Part shown: piece by piece, positions 32,820-43,958 of the stretch
Position numbering within the stretch: the stretch's first letter is position 1
How the letters are laid out: each line of letters opens with the position of its first letter
DNA from: Physcomitrium patens
Taxonomy: Eukaryota; Streptophyta; Bryopsida; Funariales; Funariaceae
NCBI RefSeq assembly: GCF_000002425.4
Contig: NC_037253.1
Location: 6,482,178 to 6,546,177 of the forward strand
Reading direction: 5' to 3'
DNA length: 64,000 nucleotides
Notes under the pieces: generated by a model
What the model saw: the letters and a program-made list of their open reading frames with translations, nothing else
Told to the model about the DNA's origin: nothing
The model's database searches: none
Made by a program: the position numbers and the translations under genes

Positions 32820-34965
32820 TTTTGAATAGATATTAGTTCATTTTTGTAAGATATTGATAAAATAAACTAGTAGTCTATAGAATAGTCAGTTTAGGAGGAC
32901 TGATGATTGATTTAGTTATTAAAAGCGATTATTATAGGATTATGGTGTCATATTGAGAGGTCTTACTGTAGGAAACACTGGATTATTTTTGCAACTAAAT
33001 GACCAAGGAAGAGTCTAACGTCGTTTAACACATCCAAATCCTAAAATCAGACCCTAAAAACCCTAAAAATCCACTATATATTCTTTCCTCCCACTACCTT
33101 CAAAATCCCGAATTTATTATTCCCCTTAACTCCTAAACTAGAGTATATATGAGAGTCAGTTTTGGATATGTTAGAGGCGACAAGATAAGAAATCAAACCC
33201 AAAAAGAAATTTTGAAAAAGGTCAAGTACTCTAAGAGAACCAAGCTTTCAAAGTTACTCCCCCCCCTGCAGCTATAAATTCTGTACCCCTTCTCACTCAT
33301 TTCTTCGTATCTCCTAGCTCACAGGTTGTATGGACTTGAGATTTGGATACAGTATTCTTAACTTTATTAGAAACAAAACCCAACAAATTTCGCCTAAAAA
33401 GTCCAAGTGGTCACTAAGAACCAAGGCCCCGAAATTCACTAATCCTCACTGCCCTAGTCTTAGACACCCGCAACTTTGACGACCCATATCTCCCTTGATA
33501 CTTGATCAAATCACATGAGATTTGTCTCTAATTGTTTCTCACTTTGTCTATTACAAACCCACAAAAAATCGCATTCAAAATCCTCTCCTAACTCATTCTA
33601 CACACAAAAATGTTCTACTGAAATCCTCCTTCTTCCCCCTCTGCTCTTCTTCCTCTTCTTTATATCTTGAGTTTTTTCCACTTTTCGTGATTTCTGCCAA
33701 GTCTTCCTTCCTTTTTGGTCAAAAGGAATCTTATCCCATATCTTTCCACCTCTTCATCCTTATCCCTTTGACTAACTTGGAAAAACTCAACTTTTAAAGT
33801 AGATTTTCATTCTACTTTCTTACTATCTACTTTCTACTATACTTCTCTTCTAATTTCAGCCCACAACCATTAGGTTCAGACCTAATGTAGAAGAAAAATA
33901 TAAGTAAATTAGATCTAAACTTCATAGAAGAAAATCTAATAAGAATAAAACAGTTTAGACTAGATTAAGGATAAAAGATAGGAAACTACAACTTATTCTG
34001 CCAAGTTAGAGAAGCTTATGTGGTATAAGTTGTTGGCTATTTTGAAGTTGATGTGGGTCCAAACCCACTTGACTTCACTGTAGAAAGCCGTGGCTTCATG
34101 ACTTCGTACGGCTAGTGGGAGTTTAAGCAAGAAATTAATAGTTTGACCTACCTATCATCCCTGAGCTTGTAACAAGATGCAGTAAAAATACAAGATATTG
34201 TGATTATAACCACAATCCTTTTCTTTCTTCTTTCTTTCTTCTTCTAATCTTGATTCTTTTATTTCAACACATTATTTTATATTTTTCACACCATATATAT
34301 TTTTACAACACGACAACAATTAGAATCTGGAAATCAGTAGCAATTATGTAGAAATTTTAGAAGTTTGTCAGGGTGCCAGACTGTGATAGTCATGAGCCGG
34401 GGTTAAGCTTGGTGCTTCCTCTTTATTTATTTTTTTTGTTTTCTTTGTTGTTGAAGAGTAATGGATAGTTTCTGAATACTGAGAAGTAAGTCTGCGGAAT
34501 AAATTAGAGATTGATTTATGAGTTATTGATTATGTAATTGGAGTACTAAGTGATTTAATTATATGAGAAGTTATTGGAAGATTGATTATGGATGGAAGAT
34601 TATGATTATTGTTTATTGAGAGTTGTGTGTGTGTTTCGACAAAGGAAGTCTCTGATTACAGGAATTCTATGAATTCAGATTGGTTGGAGTAAAGTCTGTT
34701 ATTCCTGGTGTTGGATGGAATTTATTGAATTTTGAGCGGTCTTTTGAAAGTGCAGGGTTGCACATTATGGTTATCAGTTGATGAAGGAATATTGTTACTG
34801 GGAAGAAGCATTGTAGTGTTTCTTAGTGTTTTAGTGGTTCGGAATATAGTTAATTGTGTGACCTTAACAAGTGAAACTCATGCGCTTAGTCTTTCCATGT
34901 GTTTGAATTCCCCTATATAGGTTTATTCTGGAAGGAATTATAGAATAAGTAAAATGACAATCACA
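32820..34965 (+). repeat. C 5' LTR, split by a solo LTR
   Basis: It aligns with 43183-43953: left part 32820-32945 and right part 34320-34965, with the solo LTR 32946-34315 in between. It ends CAATCACA. Nucleotide identity to the 3' LTR is visibly high, with differences mostly transitions. Confidence 0.9.
32946..34315. mobile_element. solo LTR in the C 5' LTR
   Basis: This 1370-bp LTR starts TGTCATATTGAGAGG and ends TACAACACGACA. The flanks are ATGG (32942-32945) and ACAA (34316-34319). The unoccupied partner LTR has ACGG at 43305-43308, so the 4-bp duplication is proven, with C-to-T on the left and G-to-A twice on the right. It contains CCCATATCTCCCTTG-type phrases, a TATATATTC box and poly-C. 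No coding region. Confidence 0.9.
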
Positions 34966-34968
34966 TTT

Positions 34969-34987
34969 TAGCACCGCTGCCAGGGAA
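34969..34987 (+). promoter_or_regulatory. C primer-binding site, tRNA-Asp type
   Basis: TAGCACCGCTGCCAGGGAA lies 3 bases after the LTR. It differs at a few positions from TGGCGCCGTTGCCGGGGAT, the complement of the 3' end of plant tRNA-Asp(GUC), the well-known primer site of the Athila/Tat-type gypsy elements. Most of the differences are transitions. Confidence 0.8.
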
Positions 34988-35299
34988 TAACAATAGCATT
35001 GAGTGTTAGGAATTAATTGCCAGATGAATAGCTGGGAAATAAGAAGTAAATTCAACAGTATATAATGAAAGATTATGGTTATTAAGAATGAAAATATTAT
35101 AGTAAAAAAAATACGCTAATCGAAAGAAAGACAAGAGAGAACGTAAGCAAGAGAATAGTTACAAAACGAGCAAGAATGCAAGTTAAAAAGGAAGTATCAA
35201 CAAAGTTGGATTAAGCCATGGTTGCATGCCTGTCGGCATATCTGAGCATATCTAGAAGTTGACCTATCTCTAATATTTCAGACATATATACCATTAAAA

Positions 35300-37230
35300 A
35301 AATTACCAAAAGCACATGCAAGAAATTTTGTCAAGAGCCCAGCGTATCTCTTGAGCTCATTAATTGCAAGAGGAGGAAACACAAAAGAATTGGGTACTTC
35401 GTTGGAAACCTTTTCAATAGCGGAAACTACTGATTTTGTAAAAATTGGTTCCGTAGAATGGCATAAATTGCTTGCTAATAAGAGCTAATTTAGTGTATTT
35501 CAAAATCCATTATTTTTACCTCCAATTCAACCAATAAACTTATTTAGGGATAATAATAGTAAATTAAGGAAGTTAGAAAGTCTAGAAAAGATAATTGAAG
35601 AAAGCAATGGTAATTTTAATCAGAGATTAAGTGGCACATTGTCCTCTTCAATGGTGACGGGTAGTCCAGCAGTTCCAATAGCAGTACAAATGGGTGATGT
35701 GAGTGATCGCACAACGAGTGTGGCTTCATTACTTACTTTTAGGGGTTTTCCAAGTATGGACCCCAATCAACATTTGTCTGAGTTTTTGACAGTATGTATA
35801 GCCAATAATGGAAGAATCGAAGATATTTGGTTACGATGGTTGTCAGCAATCTTAAAGGACATGGCGTTTGAATGGTACAACTGTCAACTAGTGGGTCAAT
35901 TTCTGAATTGGAAAGCATTAAAGAATACATTTTTAATCCATTTTTGGCCAATAGGTTTTGAGGATCGTTTTCAAGAGACGTTAATGAACAGCAAAATGAT
36001 TCTAGAGGAGGCGGTGGAATCGTATTATGGCCGGGTGGCTGATATATTCAGTAAGTGGCCGAATCACCATATGCTAGAGGCATTTATCATATCCATATTA
36101 ATTAATGGTTTGCAATTACTAGAGTTAAAAATGTTTGTCAAGGAAACTCAACCCGTTACAGTGTTTGTTTCCCTTAATAGAGCCAAGGTTTGGAAAGAAT
36201 GCTATTATGATCAATTTTTAACTACAGGAGCTACGATGATTCTAGTTCAAGGCAATTATCAAAATCTCACTTGGAACGAATTAGTGGATGCTTATCTATG
36301 GATGTTAGATACAAGGGCCAATTCCAATGCCAATATTAAAGAACCAATTAATGTCATCCCATTGTAAGTTATGCTACCAAACATGACAACAACATATGCT
36401 CTCTATTTTTTATGTCAACAACAAGCATTAACTATGGCAGAGTTATCAATAATATCAACCCCAAAAGATTCCAATGAAGCCTTATTATTGAACTTGACGA
36501 AGAAAATAGAAAAAATGGTCATTAATATGGCCAAGGATAAGGAGAAGAGGCAAAAGCCTACCAATACTAGGACCAATGTTTAGTACAATAATTGTAAGGG
36601 CCACGGTCATTTGATAACAGAATGCCCTTCACCCTCACAAATGATGGGTCAATGTATATTTTATGGAGGAAAGTATTTTACACCTAATTGTTGGAATTTA
36701 CAAAAGCAACAATAATTCAGTAATCAGACCATGATCCCACCAACTCACTAGGACGTCAATCAAGTTCAATCGAAAAATATGTTTGGATGGAATGGAAATC
36801 GATCTAATCGACAAAATTGAGTATTCAATAACTTTCAAAGTTCTAATTTTAATCAAGGGTCTGCATCAAACCCCCAGAACTACAAGAAAGAGTAATAGAG
36901 GTATCAGCAATATGCTCCACCGATGTCATCAAATCAAGTTCTTTCTATTCCAACGTGACAACCAGGATCATTTTCTAACCCTACATAGAACAAGCCTAGT
37001 AAGTATATATCAATGGAGACACCCAATATGCTTGATGGAGGTACAAGAAGACCACTTTGTTGATTTCGTTGCAGATAGATTGGCCATTATGTAAGTGAAT
37101 GTTCCAATCCCAGAGCCAGTGATGATTAAGCACAAGTTTGTGGAAATTACAAGCAGTCGGGGCATACTTATCAACAATGTAATGCTCCATTCAATTTCAA
37201 TAATCGGGATCAGCAGATCTAAAACCAAAG
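35300..37230 (+). pseudogene. C gag with CCHC zinc knuckles
   Basis: A frame running from about 35350 with one stop leads into the open stretch 35639-36367 (242 codons), a retrotransposon gag: 'SVASLLTFRGFPSMDPNQHL', 'WLSAILKDMAFEWYNCQLVG', 'FLNWKALKNTFLIHFWPIGF' and 'AVESYYGRVADIFSKWPNHH'. Then a Gln/Asn-rich part and zinc knuckles: 'NCKGHGHLITECPSPS' (36585-36640), a second at about 37045-37110, and 'CGNYKQSGHTYQQCN' (37135-37180). Frameshifts separate them. The 242-codon block is the best-preserved gag in the window. Confidence 0.85.
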
Positions 37231-37234
37231 AAAA

Positions 37235-38529
37235 ATGGAGGAGATAAATCAAGATCCTCAAGATTCACCGATAAATTGGATGGAATATGTCCAAGCCGTT
37301 CTTATCAGGAGTCAACAAAAAGGGAAAGGACCAATTCAACATTTGGGTGATCCTGAAGCAAAGGGTCAATGTGACCCAATTATGAGGACATCCAATCCAG
37401 ATCCTGTTACGGGCCTCTTATCTGATATGAGACTTGACTCGGTTGGGCAATCCAATGAGGTCTCGATTACGGAGGCTTCAGTTCCGTTTCAAGTTGTTCC
37501 ATTCTCTACACAGTTTCGAGAAACATCCTTTCCTTTGAAAGATCCTTTAGGAGGCGTGAATTCTAAAGAAGCTTCGTCTACTATTCCAATTTCGAGTCCA
37601 AGGCGGAAGAATATCTTACCTCAAGGAGTTAAACTCCAACCAATGAAAAGAAAGAGGACATTTGGCATTACCCTAAATATGGAACCTTATGACATATTAA
37701 AGGATCTGGATGCTATTTGGCCTTCTATTTTTATGAAGCAATTTCTAGCGGTCGCACTAGAGTGCCATTCTACATTGAATTCATTGTTAATATAGCTTAG
37801 GCAACGCAATAAGGAAGTTTGTGAAGTCAGTTTGAACCCTGATCCAGGTGCACCAATCATCAATGTTTCGATTGACGGTGTCATAATCTCTAGTATTCAA
37901 GTGGATGGTGGTTCCAACATCAATTTAATGAACGCTAATATAATGGATGATTTAAATTTGGATTACTTAGTACCGATAATATTGATATTACAGATAGCAG
38001 ATCATAGTCGGATTAAATCAATGGGTATTTTACAGAGTGTTCAAACTATAATTACTGATATTACATATGTAATTGTTTATATTATCTTTCGGCTATAATG
38101 TTTGACTTTATCGTATGTAATTTTATTGGAACGACCCTGGCTTTATCAAGCGAAGGCCAAGAATGATTGGGGTTGAGGTACTTTGATAATTGGCAAGGGC
38201 GACGATAAAATGGTATTACAAATGTACCCAGTAAGCTATCATGGGGAGTCTCAATTGCTAGCATCTGAATTAACGTCGGACGATAAGCTTAGTTCTAATG
38301 ATGATGTAGTCGCACCGATTACGGAGGCGTCCGTAGAGGCACCGCAATACTCTAGAGTGGTGTACCAATGTGGAGGTCCGGGAGAGTACTTGATATACCC
38401 GACGGATTTAGAAAGCTTTGATTATGTTAGTATTGATTAAATGACCAAGTATGATGTACACCATGTGAGTGCTCTAGACACAGGATTTAGCACTTTGTAC
38501 ATGTCGAACGTACCGACTGATTTTCAACC
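37235..38529 (+). pseudogene. C aspartic protease region
   Basis: The frame 37235-37795 is a linker, 'MEEINQDPQDSPINWMEYVQ' onwards. The protease core is at 37832-38098: 'APIINVSIDGVIISSIQVDG', 'GSNINLMNANIMDDL' with D-G-G at the active-site position (again not D-T/S-G), then 'LERPWLYQAKA'. The frame continues toward an assembly gap at 38530. 38183-38440 is a further open stretch ('VVYQCGGPGEYLIYPTDLES'). The annotation as protease rests on position and the 'VDGGS' box. Confidence 0.65.
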
Positions 38530-39346
38530 NNNNNNNNNNNNNNNNNNNNNNNNNNNNNNNNNNNNNNNNNNNNNNNNNNNNNNNNNNNNNNNNNNNNNNN
38601 NNNNNNNNNNNNNNNNNNNNNNNNNNNNNNNNNNNNNNNNNNNNNNNNNNNNNNNNNNNNNNNNNNNNNNNNNNNNNNNNNNNNNNNNNNNNNNNNNNNN
38701 NNNNNNNNNNNNNNNNNNNNNNNNNNNNNNNNNNNNNNNNNNNNNNNNNNNNNNNNNNNNNNNNNNNNNNNNNNNNNNNNNNNNNNNNNNNNNNNNNNNN
38801 NNNNNNNNNNNNNNNNNNNNNNNNNNNNNNNNNNNNNNNNNNNNNNNNNNNNNNNNNNNNNNNNNNNNNNNNNNNNNNNNNNNNNNNNNNNNNNNNNNNN
38901 NNNNNNNNNNNNNNNNNNNNNNNNNNNNNNNNNNNNNNNNNNNNNNNNNNNNNNNNNNNNNNNNNNNNNNNNNNNNNNNNNNNNNNNNNNNNNNNNNNNN
39001 NNNNNNNNNNNNNNNNNNNNNNNNNNNNNNNNNNNNNNNNNNNNNNNNNNNNNNNNNNNNNNNNNNNNNNNNNNNNNNNNNNNNNNNNNNNNNNNNNNNN
39101 NNNNNNNNNNNNNNNNNNNNNNNNNNNNNNNNNNNNNNNNNNNNNNNNNNNNNNNNNNNNNNNNNNNNNNNNNNNNNNNNNNNNNNNNNNNNNNNNNNNN
39201 NNNNNNNNNNNNNNNNNNNNNNNNNNNNNNNNNNNNNNNNNNNNNNNNNNNNNNNNNNNNNNNNNNNNNNNNNNNNNNNNNNNNNNNNNNNNNNNNNNNN
39301 NNNNNNNNNNNNNNNNNNNNNNNNNNNNNNNNNNNNNNNNNNNNNN
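38530..39346. other. assembly gap (817 N)
   Basis: The bases are unknown. It lies between protease and RT of element C and so probably holds the pol linker and start of RT. Confidence 0.99.
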
Positions 39347-39540
39347 TGAGGAGGATTGGACAGCTTCTTGCAGTTGGTTTTATTTACCCAGTACCGAATA
39401 GTAAGTGGGTTTCTCTAATTGTCATGGTGCCAAAAAAAAAATGGAAAAATCCACATTTTTCAAGATTTTTGAAAACTTAATGTGGCTACCAAGAAAGATT
39501 ACTTTCCATTACCTTTCATGGACATAGGATAGACCTAATT
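39347..39540 (+). pseudogene. C reverse transcriptase N-terminal fragment
   Basis: The plus strand reads 'LKRIGQLLAVGFIYPVPNSK', 'WVSLIVMVPKKKWKNPHF' and a frameshifted 'LNAATKKDYFPLPF' block, the fingers region of a gypsy RT. No catalytic Y-L-D-D is reached; the sequence departs from RT near 39530. A deletion must have removed the rest of pol. Confidence 0.7.
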
Positions 39541-39660
39541 ATGATATAAGTGTGTTAGGATGTAGAGGCGGCTGAAAAGATAGTTAGTAGTTATTAATAT
39601 ATCAGATGGGAATGAGGTGAGAAATGGACAATATGTATAACATATTGTCATGATCACCAG

Positions 39661-41254
39661 TGTCATATTGTAACATGACTATATTGAGAAAGCTGATAAT
39701 ATGGATCTTATTATAGAAGAGTCAAGTTAAAAGAAAAGGTAGAAAAATATGGATAAAAGATAGGAAGGTAGTAAAACTTTTAGTAGTAATGGTACCTTTT
39801 TAGAAAAAAATACTTCTACTTACTTTGTAGGGCCAAAAATAAATCAAAATAAGGTAGATTAGAAAAATAAATGATAAAGACATCTTTAGGAGGAAGTTAA
39901 GAGTTAATTCTAGTAAAAATTACTTAAAAAAAACTAGATGTTGATACTTGGAGAGGACCGGTTATAAAGCAAGGTCGAAATCAGACCCTGAGGTACAAAA
40001 CCGAGTCTTGACAACGATTTTGAGATTCTTTGGCACATTGGAGAAAGATATTTGATGGAAGATTAGATAGGATTTCTATGGGCATTAATTTTGGGTGATT
40101 TGGAGTTGATATGACTTTGTAAGAGCTTTGCAAAGTTAAGGTTTGTTTCGGATGACTTAGATTTTATGAAATAAAATAGGGTTTATGTTTTGAGTGATTT
40201 CAAGAATTTTGTAATAGATCTATAGATGAAATTTTGTGGATTTATGGTTATAGTTTTGTTTAATATGTATTGTGAATTTGAACTCGATCTAACGGTTGAA
40301 TTGACGAATATTGAGGTTTTAGTGGGTTAAGGTCTTAGAAAGTAGAATTTTAGGTGCAGTGGAGGTTTTTAAGATTTCTTACAATCTACTAGTTGGATTG
40401 GAGTGAAACTTTCATGAAAGGATATTAGACTTATTTGAGATCAATCAAATGGTACAAAGGAGAGATATTGGCTCTGAAAGATTGGCAACAAGATTGGAGA
40501 AGGAGACCGACCAATACCCGAGCATATTTTTGAAGTTATCATCAACTTGGTAACTCCGATCCTTTTCAATTTTTTTGTACTTGTTTTTAACTTATTTTTT
40601 TAAAAGTGTACAAAATTTGAAATAAGATCAATGGTTTGTACATTAGTTATAGAGGTTTAAATTTGTTGTAGGAATTACTAAGGTTTGGTTTAAGATTTAG
40701 GATTTGGATTAGAGTTTGATTTACGGTTTAAGATTTGTTTAGGGATTGATTTAGGATTTAAGATTTAGTTAGGATTTGATTTAGGATTTAGAATTTAATT
40801 AGGTTTTGGTTTAGGGTTTAGGATTTGGATTAGGGTTTGGTTTAGGGTTTGGTTAGGATTTGGTTTAGGATTTAGTTGGGGTTTAGTTTAAGATTTATTT
40901 AGGGTTTGATTTATGATTTAGGATTTTATTAGGATTTAAGATTTAATTAGTTTTGGCCTATAGTCTGAATGAAGTTCAATAGGATTTTAACTAGAATTAA
41001 ATTAAGATTGAATTGAGATGTATTTGAATGATATTTGTGATCCTTCTAATATTTTTTTAAGAATTCTTATTATTTGTTTGAAATTTCTTTGAGGTTTTTT
41101 TGAATTTGATTAAGCTTGCTTAGCATTATTATGGTCTAATTAGAGCATTGTTAGTATTCTATTAGAATTAGGATTTTTTTATTACAATTTCCATTCTTCC
41201 TTCCACAGCCACGTGCCCGGAGCATTCTCAAGCAAGACTTCATGTATTACGACA
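39661..41254 (+). mobile_element. solo A-type LTR in element C
   Basis: This 1594-bp LTR starts TGTCATATTGTAACATG and ends GTATTACGACA. The flanks are CCAG (39657-39660) and CCGG (41255-41258), a 4-bp duplication with one G-to-A change. It matches the A1 5' LTR (1600-3059) along its length and so gives the intact structure of that LTR. No coding region. Confidence 0.85.
40680..40965 (+). repeat. degenerate TTTAGGATTTGG / TTTAGGGTTTGG tandem repeat
   Basis: About 285 bp of 6-18 bp units alternate TTTAGGATTTGG, TTTAGGGTTTGG and TTTAAGATTTG. Short perfect TTTAGGGTTTAGG stretches occur. It lies in the U3-like half of the solo LTR and corresponds to 2440-2625 in A1. Confidence 0.75.
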
Positions 41255-41459
41255 CCGGTAGTAAGAGAATAGAAATGGGGCACCAGTTAGAGGTTATTCT
41301 GTGTTATCATTCTTGGTTGTTTTTTGAGATTGCTATTTCTTATGTTTTTTATGTTTTTGAGCATAGTAGTTTCAGTTAAGAGTTTGAAAGAGGGAGCATC
41401 ATAGTAATTGAAAGTACAAAGCAAGCTATAGACAAAGAAGACAGTGGCCAAAATATGAA

Positions 41460-42170
41460 AGCTAGACGTGCATCAAAACCACCTTCTGTGATAATCGTTA
41501 CCAATATGGAACCGATGAAGTTGAATACTTGCTGGACACCAAAAAAAATAAAAGACTTTTGGAATGCATAGTTGTTTCAGTTTTTGCACCTGTCATATCA
41601 CTTACCATCAATTAATGTGTCATTAATGGAGAAATATATCACGAACTATGACACGGAAGATCGATCAAGTGTAATACAAGGACAAATTATTGGGATTGAT
41701 GGAACAATCTTGGAAAAGATGTTGTGTCTTTTCATTGGAGAAATTGCAATAGGAGCTGATGACTCAAGCGACTTCACTCCAAGAAGATATTTCAAGGGAG
41801 GTATGTTGATCTTTGACAGGAGTCAAGGTTGGCAGACGGCTAAGGCAATTTCACCAAAACTCGTGGAATGATTTCATTTTGTGGTGAGGCGGTTAGGATT
41901 GTACCGACACCCCGCACATATATCCAAACAGTTATTGTATGCCATGGTGGGGGCACTGGAAGGAATGGTGTTCAATTGGGCAGCGTACGTAGCCACTCAT
42001 ATTCATAAAGAGATAGGAGTCAAGTGGAAATTGAAGAAATTCACTTATTTACTTTGTTCCAATTATGTGTATGCTGTGATTGTGCACACATTGTGTCAAA
42101 CAGCACCAATAGAAGAAAATCATGTACTACTATCAGTGCCTCCGTAGAGAGAATGAAATTCATTAGCATA
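41460..42170 (+). pseudogene. C 3' ORF, N-terminal globular part (unknown)
   Basis: Beginning about 41460, after the solo LTR, a frame with few stops runs through 41572-41871 and, after one stop, 41881-42147. It reads 'FLHLSYHLPSINVSLMEKYI', 'RSSVIQGQIIGIDGTILEKM', 'RYFKGGMLIFDR' and 'LVEWF'-like, then 'HISKQLLYAMVGALEGMVFN', 'VKWKLKKFTYLLCSNYVYAV'. The stop between the halves is TGA for Trp. The make-up resembles the 'putative plant transposon protein' type of domain found in retroelements, but this is an impression rather than a confirmed match. It lies downstream of pol, where Athila/Tat relatives carry an env-like or extra ORF. Confidence 0.55.
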
Positions 42171-42222
42171 AAATATCAATATAGCAGATGAAATATACAA
42201 AATTAGGGAATCAAGTCATATA

Positions 42223-43073
42223 GTGGCACAAGGGATCGTTCCAGTTATTGAATCAGAATGGGTTTCAATTTGTTTAGCGATGGAAGAGGAGAATGAAACC
42301 CCAATTTTGATGGATATTAATCAGTTGGCATTTCCACAAGGTCGATTGTCTAAACAAATACCTCTTAAGAATGCTTTATTAAAGCACATTTTACAAATAT
42401 ATTGTATGGTGCGAGCATTGGATGTAGAGGGCAATAGCAAACGGGATTTAGAGGACAATAAGAAGGTGATATCAGAGCAAAAATGAAGAATTGAAGAGAA
42501 AGAACGAACGATAAACAAAATTGGAGAATCCAAGTTAATATTGGAGTAGAAATGGGTTCACCAATATGAGTCCTGGATGAAAGAAAAAGAACACATCTTA
42601 TGGATTGCGGAAGGACAACGGGACGAATTGATCCAGAATTGCAAGACATGGGATTTGAAATGGAAGAAATTCAAATCCAAGTTGCAGGCAGAAGGAGACA
42701 AGGCAGAGTTATTGATGAAAGAGAAAGAAGCATTGAGTGACCAATCCAGATGCGAAACGGAGAAGTTGAGGTTCGAAATCAAAGTTTTACAAGCTGAGGT
42801 GATAAAATTGACAAAAGAGTTAACAGTGAGAAGTCAGTCACAAGTATCAATTGAAGATGTTCCACAATGGATGAGTCAGCAGCAGCATCAATTGGAACAT
42901 CATGATGCCCGGATCTTAAAATTGGAGGCTCAAGTACGTAAATTAGATGAGTGTAATGAAGATCTATCAAACTAGTTAAGGATGGAATTGATGGACGGAT
43001 TGGAGGAGGAAGAAGTTTTGAATTTAGAACTAGATTTGATGGAACCTACATTAGAAAATGCAGCAAATGATTA
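42223..43073 (+). pseudogene. C 3' ORF, C-terminal coiled-coil part
   Basis: 42223-42486 ('MAQGIVPVIESEWVSICLAM'), then a stop, then 42577-42975, an alpha-helical, Lys/Glu-rich block: 'ELIQNCKTWDLKWKKFKSKL', 'LLMKEKEALSDQSRCETEKL', 'EIKVLQAEVIKLTKELTV', 'RILKLEAQVRKLDECNEDL'. Heptad-like spacing of Leu/Ile suggests a coiled coil of about 130 residues. It continues with acidic residues to about 43073 and ends about 110 bp before the 3' LTR. Function unknown. Together with 41460-42170 it could be one protein of about 530 codons. Confidence 0.55.
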
Positions 43074-43182
43074 ATTGTGTGGGCCAAAGGAATTAGTAAT
43101 TTTATAGAGTTTTCTTAAGTAGTTTTTAGATAAGAATTAATTGTGTATTTTTAAAGATGCTGCACGGATAGGAGTGAGGCTA

Positions 43183-43953
43183 TGTAGAATAGATATTAGT
43201 TCGTTGTTATAAGATATTAGTAAAATAAACTAATAGTCTATAGAATAGTTAGTTTAGGAGGACGGATGATTGATTCAATTATTAAAAGCGGTTATTATAG
43301 GATTACGGTTAGAATCTGGAAATCAATAGCAATTATGTAGGAATTGTAGAAGTTTGTCAAGGTGCCAAACTGTGATAGTCATAAGCCGAGGTTAAGCTTG
43401 GTGCTTCCTCTTTGTTTTTATTTGTTTTCTTTGTTGTTGAAGAGTAATGGATAATTTTTGAATACTGAGAAGTGAGTCTGTGGAATAAATTAGAAATTGA
43501 TTTATGAGTTATTGATTATGTAATTGAAGTACTAAGTGATTTAATTATATGAGAAGTTATTAAAAGATTGATTATGGATAGAAGATTATGATTATTGTTT
43601 ATTGAGAGTTTTGTGTATGTGTTTCGACAAAAGAAGTCTTTGATTACAGGAATTCTATGAATTCAGATTGGTTGGAGTGAAGTCCGTTATTCCTAGTATT
43701 GGATGGAATTTATTGAGTTTTGAACGGTCTTTTGAAAGTGCAGGATTACACATTGTGGTTATCAGTTGATGAAGGAGTATTGTTACTGGGGAGAAGTATT
43801 GTAGTATTTCTTAGTGTTTTAGTGGTTTGGAATACAGTTAATTGTGTGATCCTAACAAGTGAAACTCATGCGCTTAGTCTTTTCCTGTGTTTGAATTCCT
43901 CTATATAGGTTTATTTTGGAAGAAATTATAGAATAAGTAAAATGACAATCATA
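43183..43953 (+). repeat. C 3' LTR
   Basis: This 771-bp LTR starts TGTAGAATAGATATT and ends ACAATCATA. It is the uninterrupted partner of 32820-34965 and holds the empty target site ACGG at 43305-43308. Confidence 0.9.
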
Positions 43954-43958
43954 GTATT

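Larger units (their letters stand above)
32820..43953 (+). mobile_element. element C: tRNA-Asp-primed Ty3/gypsy
   Basis: It runs from TTTTGAATAG (32820) to ACAATCATA (43953), with the duplication ATATT (32815-32819) and GTATT (43954-43958). The empty site in D-1 reads TTAAATATTGCTCC (near 52435). The LTRs are 772 bp (after removing the inserted solo LTR) and 771 bp. Inside are a tRNA-Asp-type primer site, gag, protease, a gap, an RT fragment, a solo LTR and extra 3' coding sequence. Most of RT, RNase H and integrase are missing or in the gap, so it is defective. It is one of the youngest pieces by ORF quality. Confidence 0.85.

Noticed and set aside
33522-33797. 91-codon open frame in the solo LTR
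   Set aside because: It is Ser/Leu/Phe-rich sequence of an LTR with no partner in other copies and no protein-like conservation.
38441-39349. 302-codon open frame
   Set aside because: About 270 of its codons are N from the assembly gap; only the first 30 are real and belong to the element C protease region.
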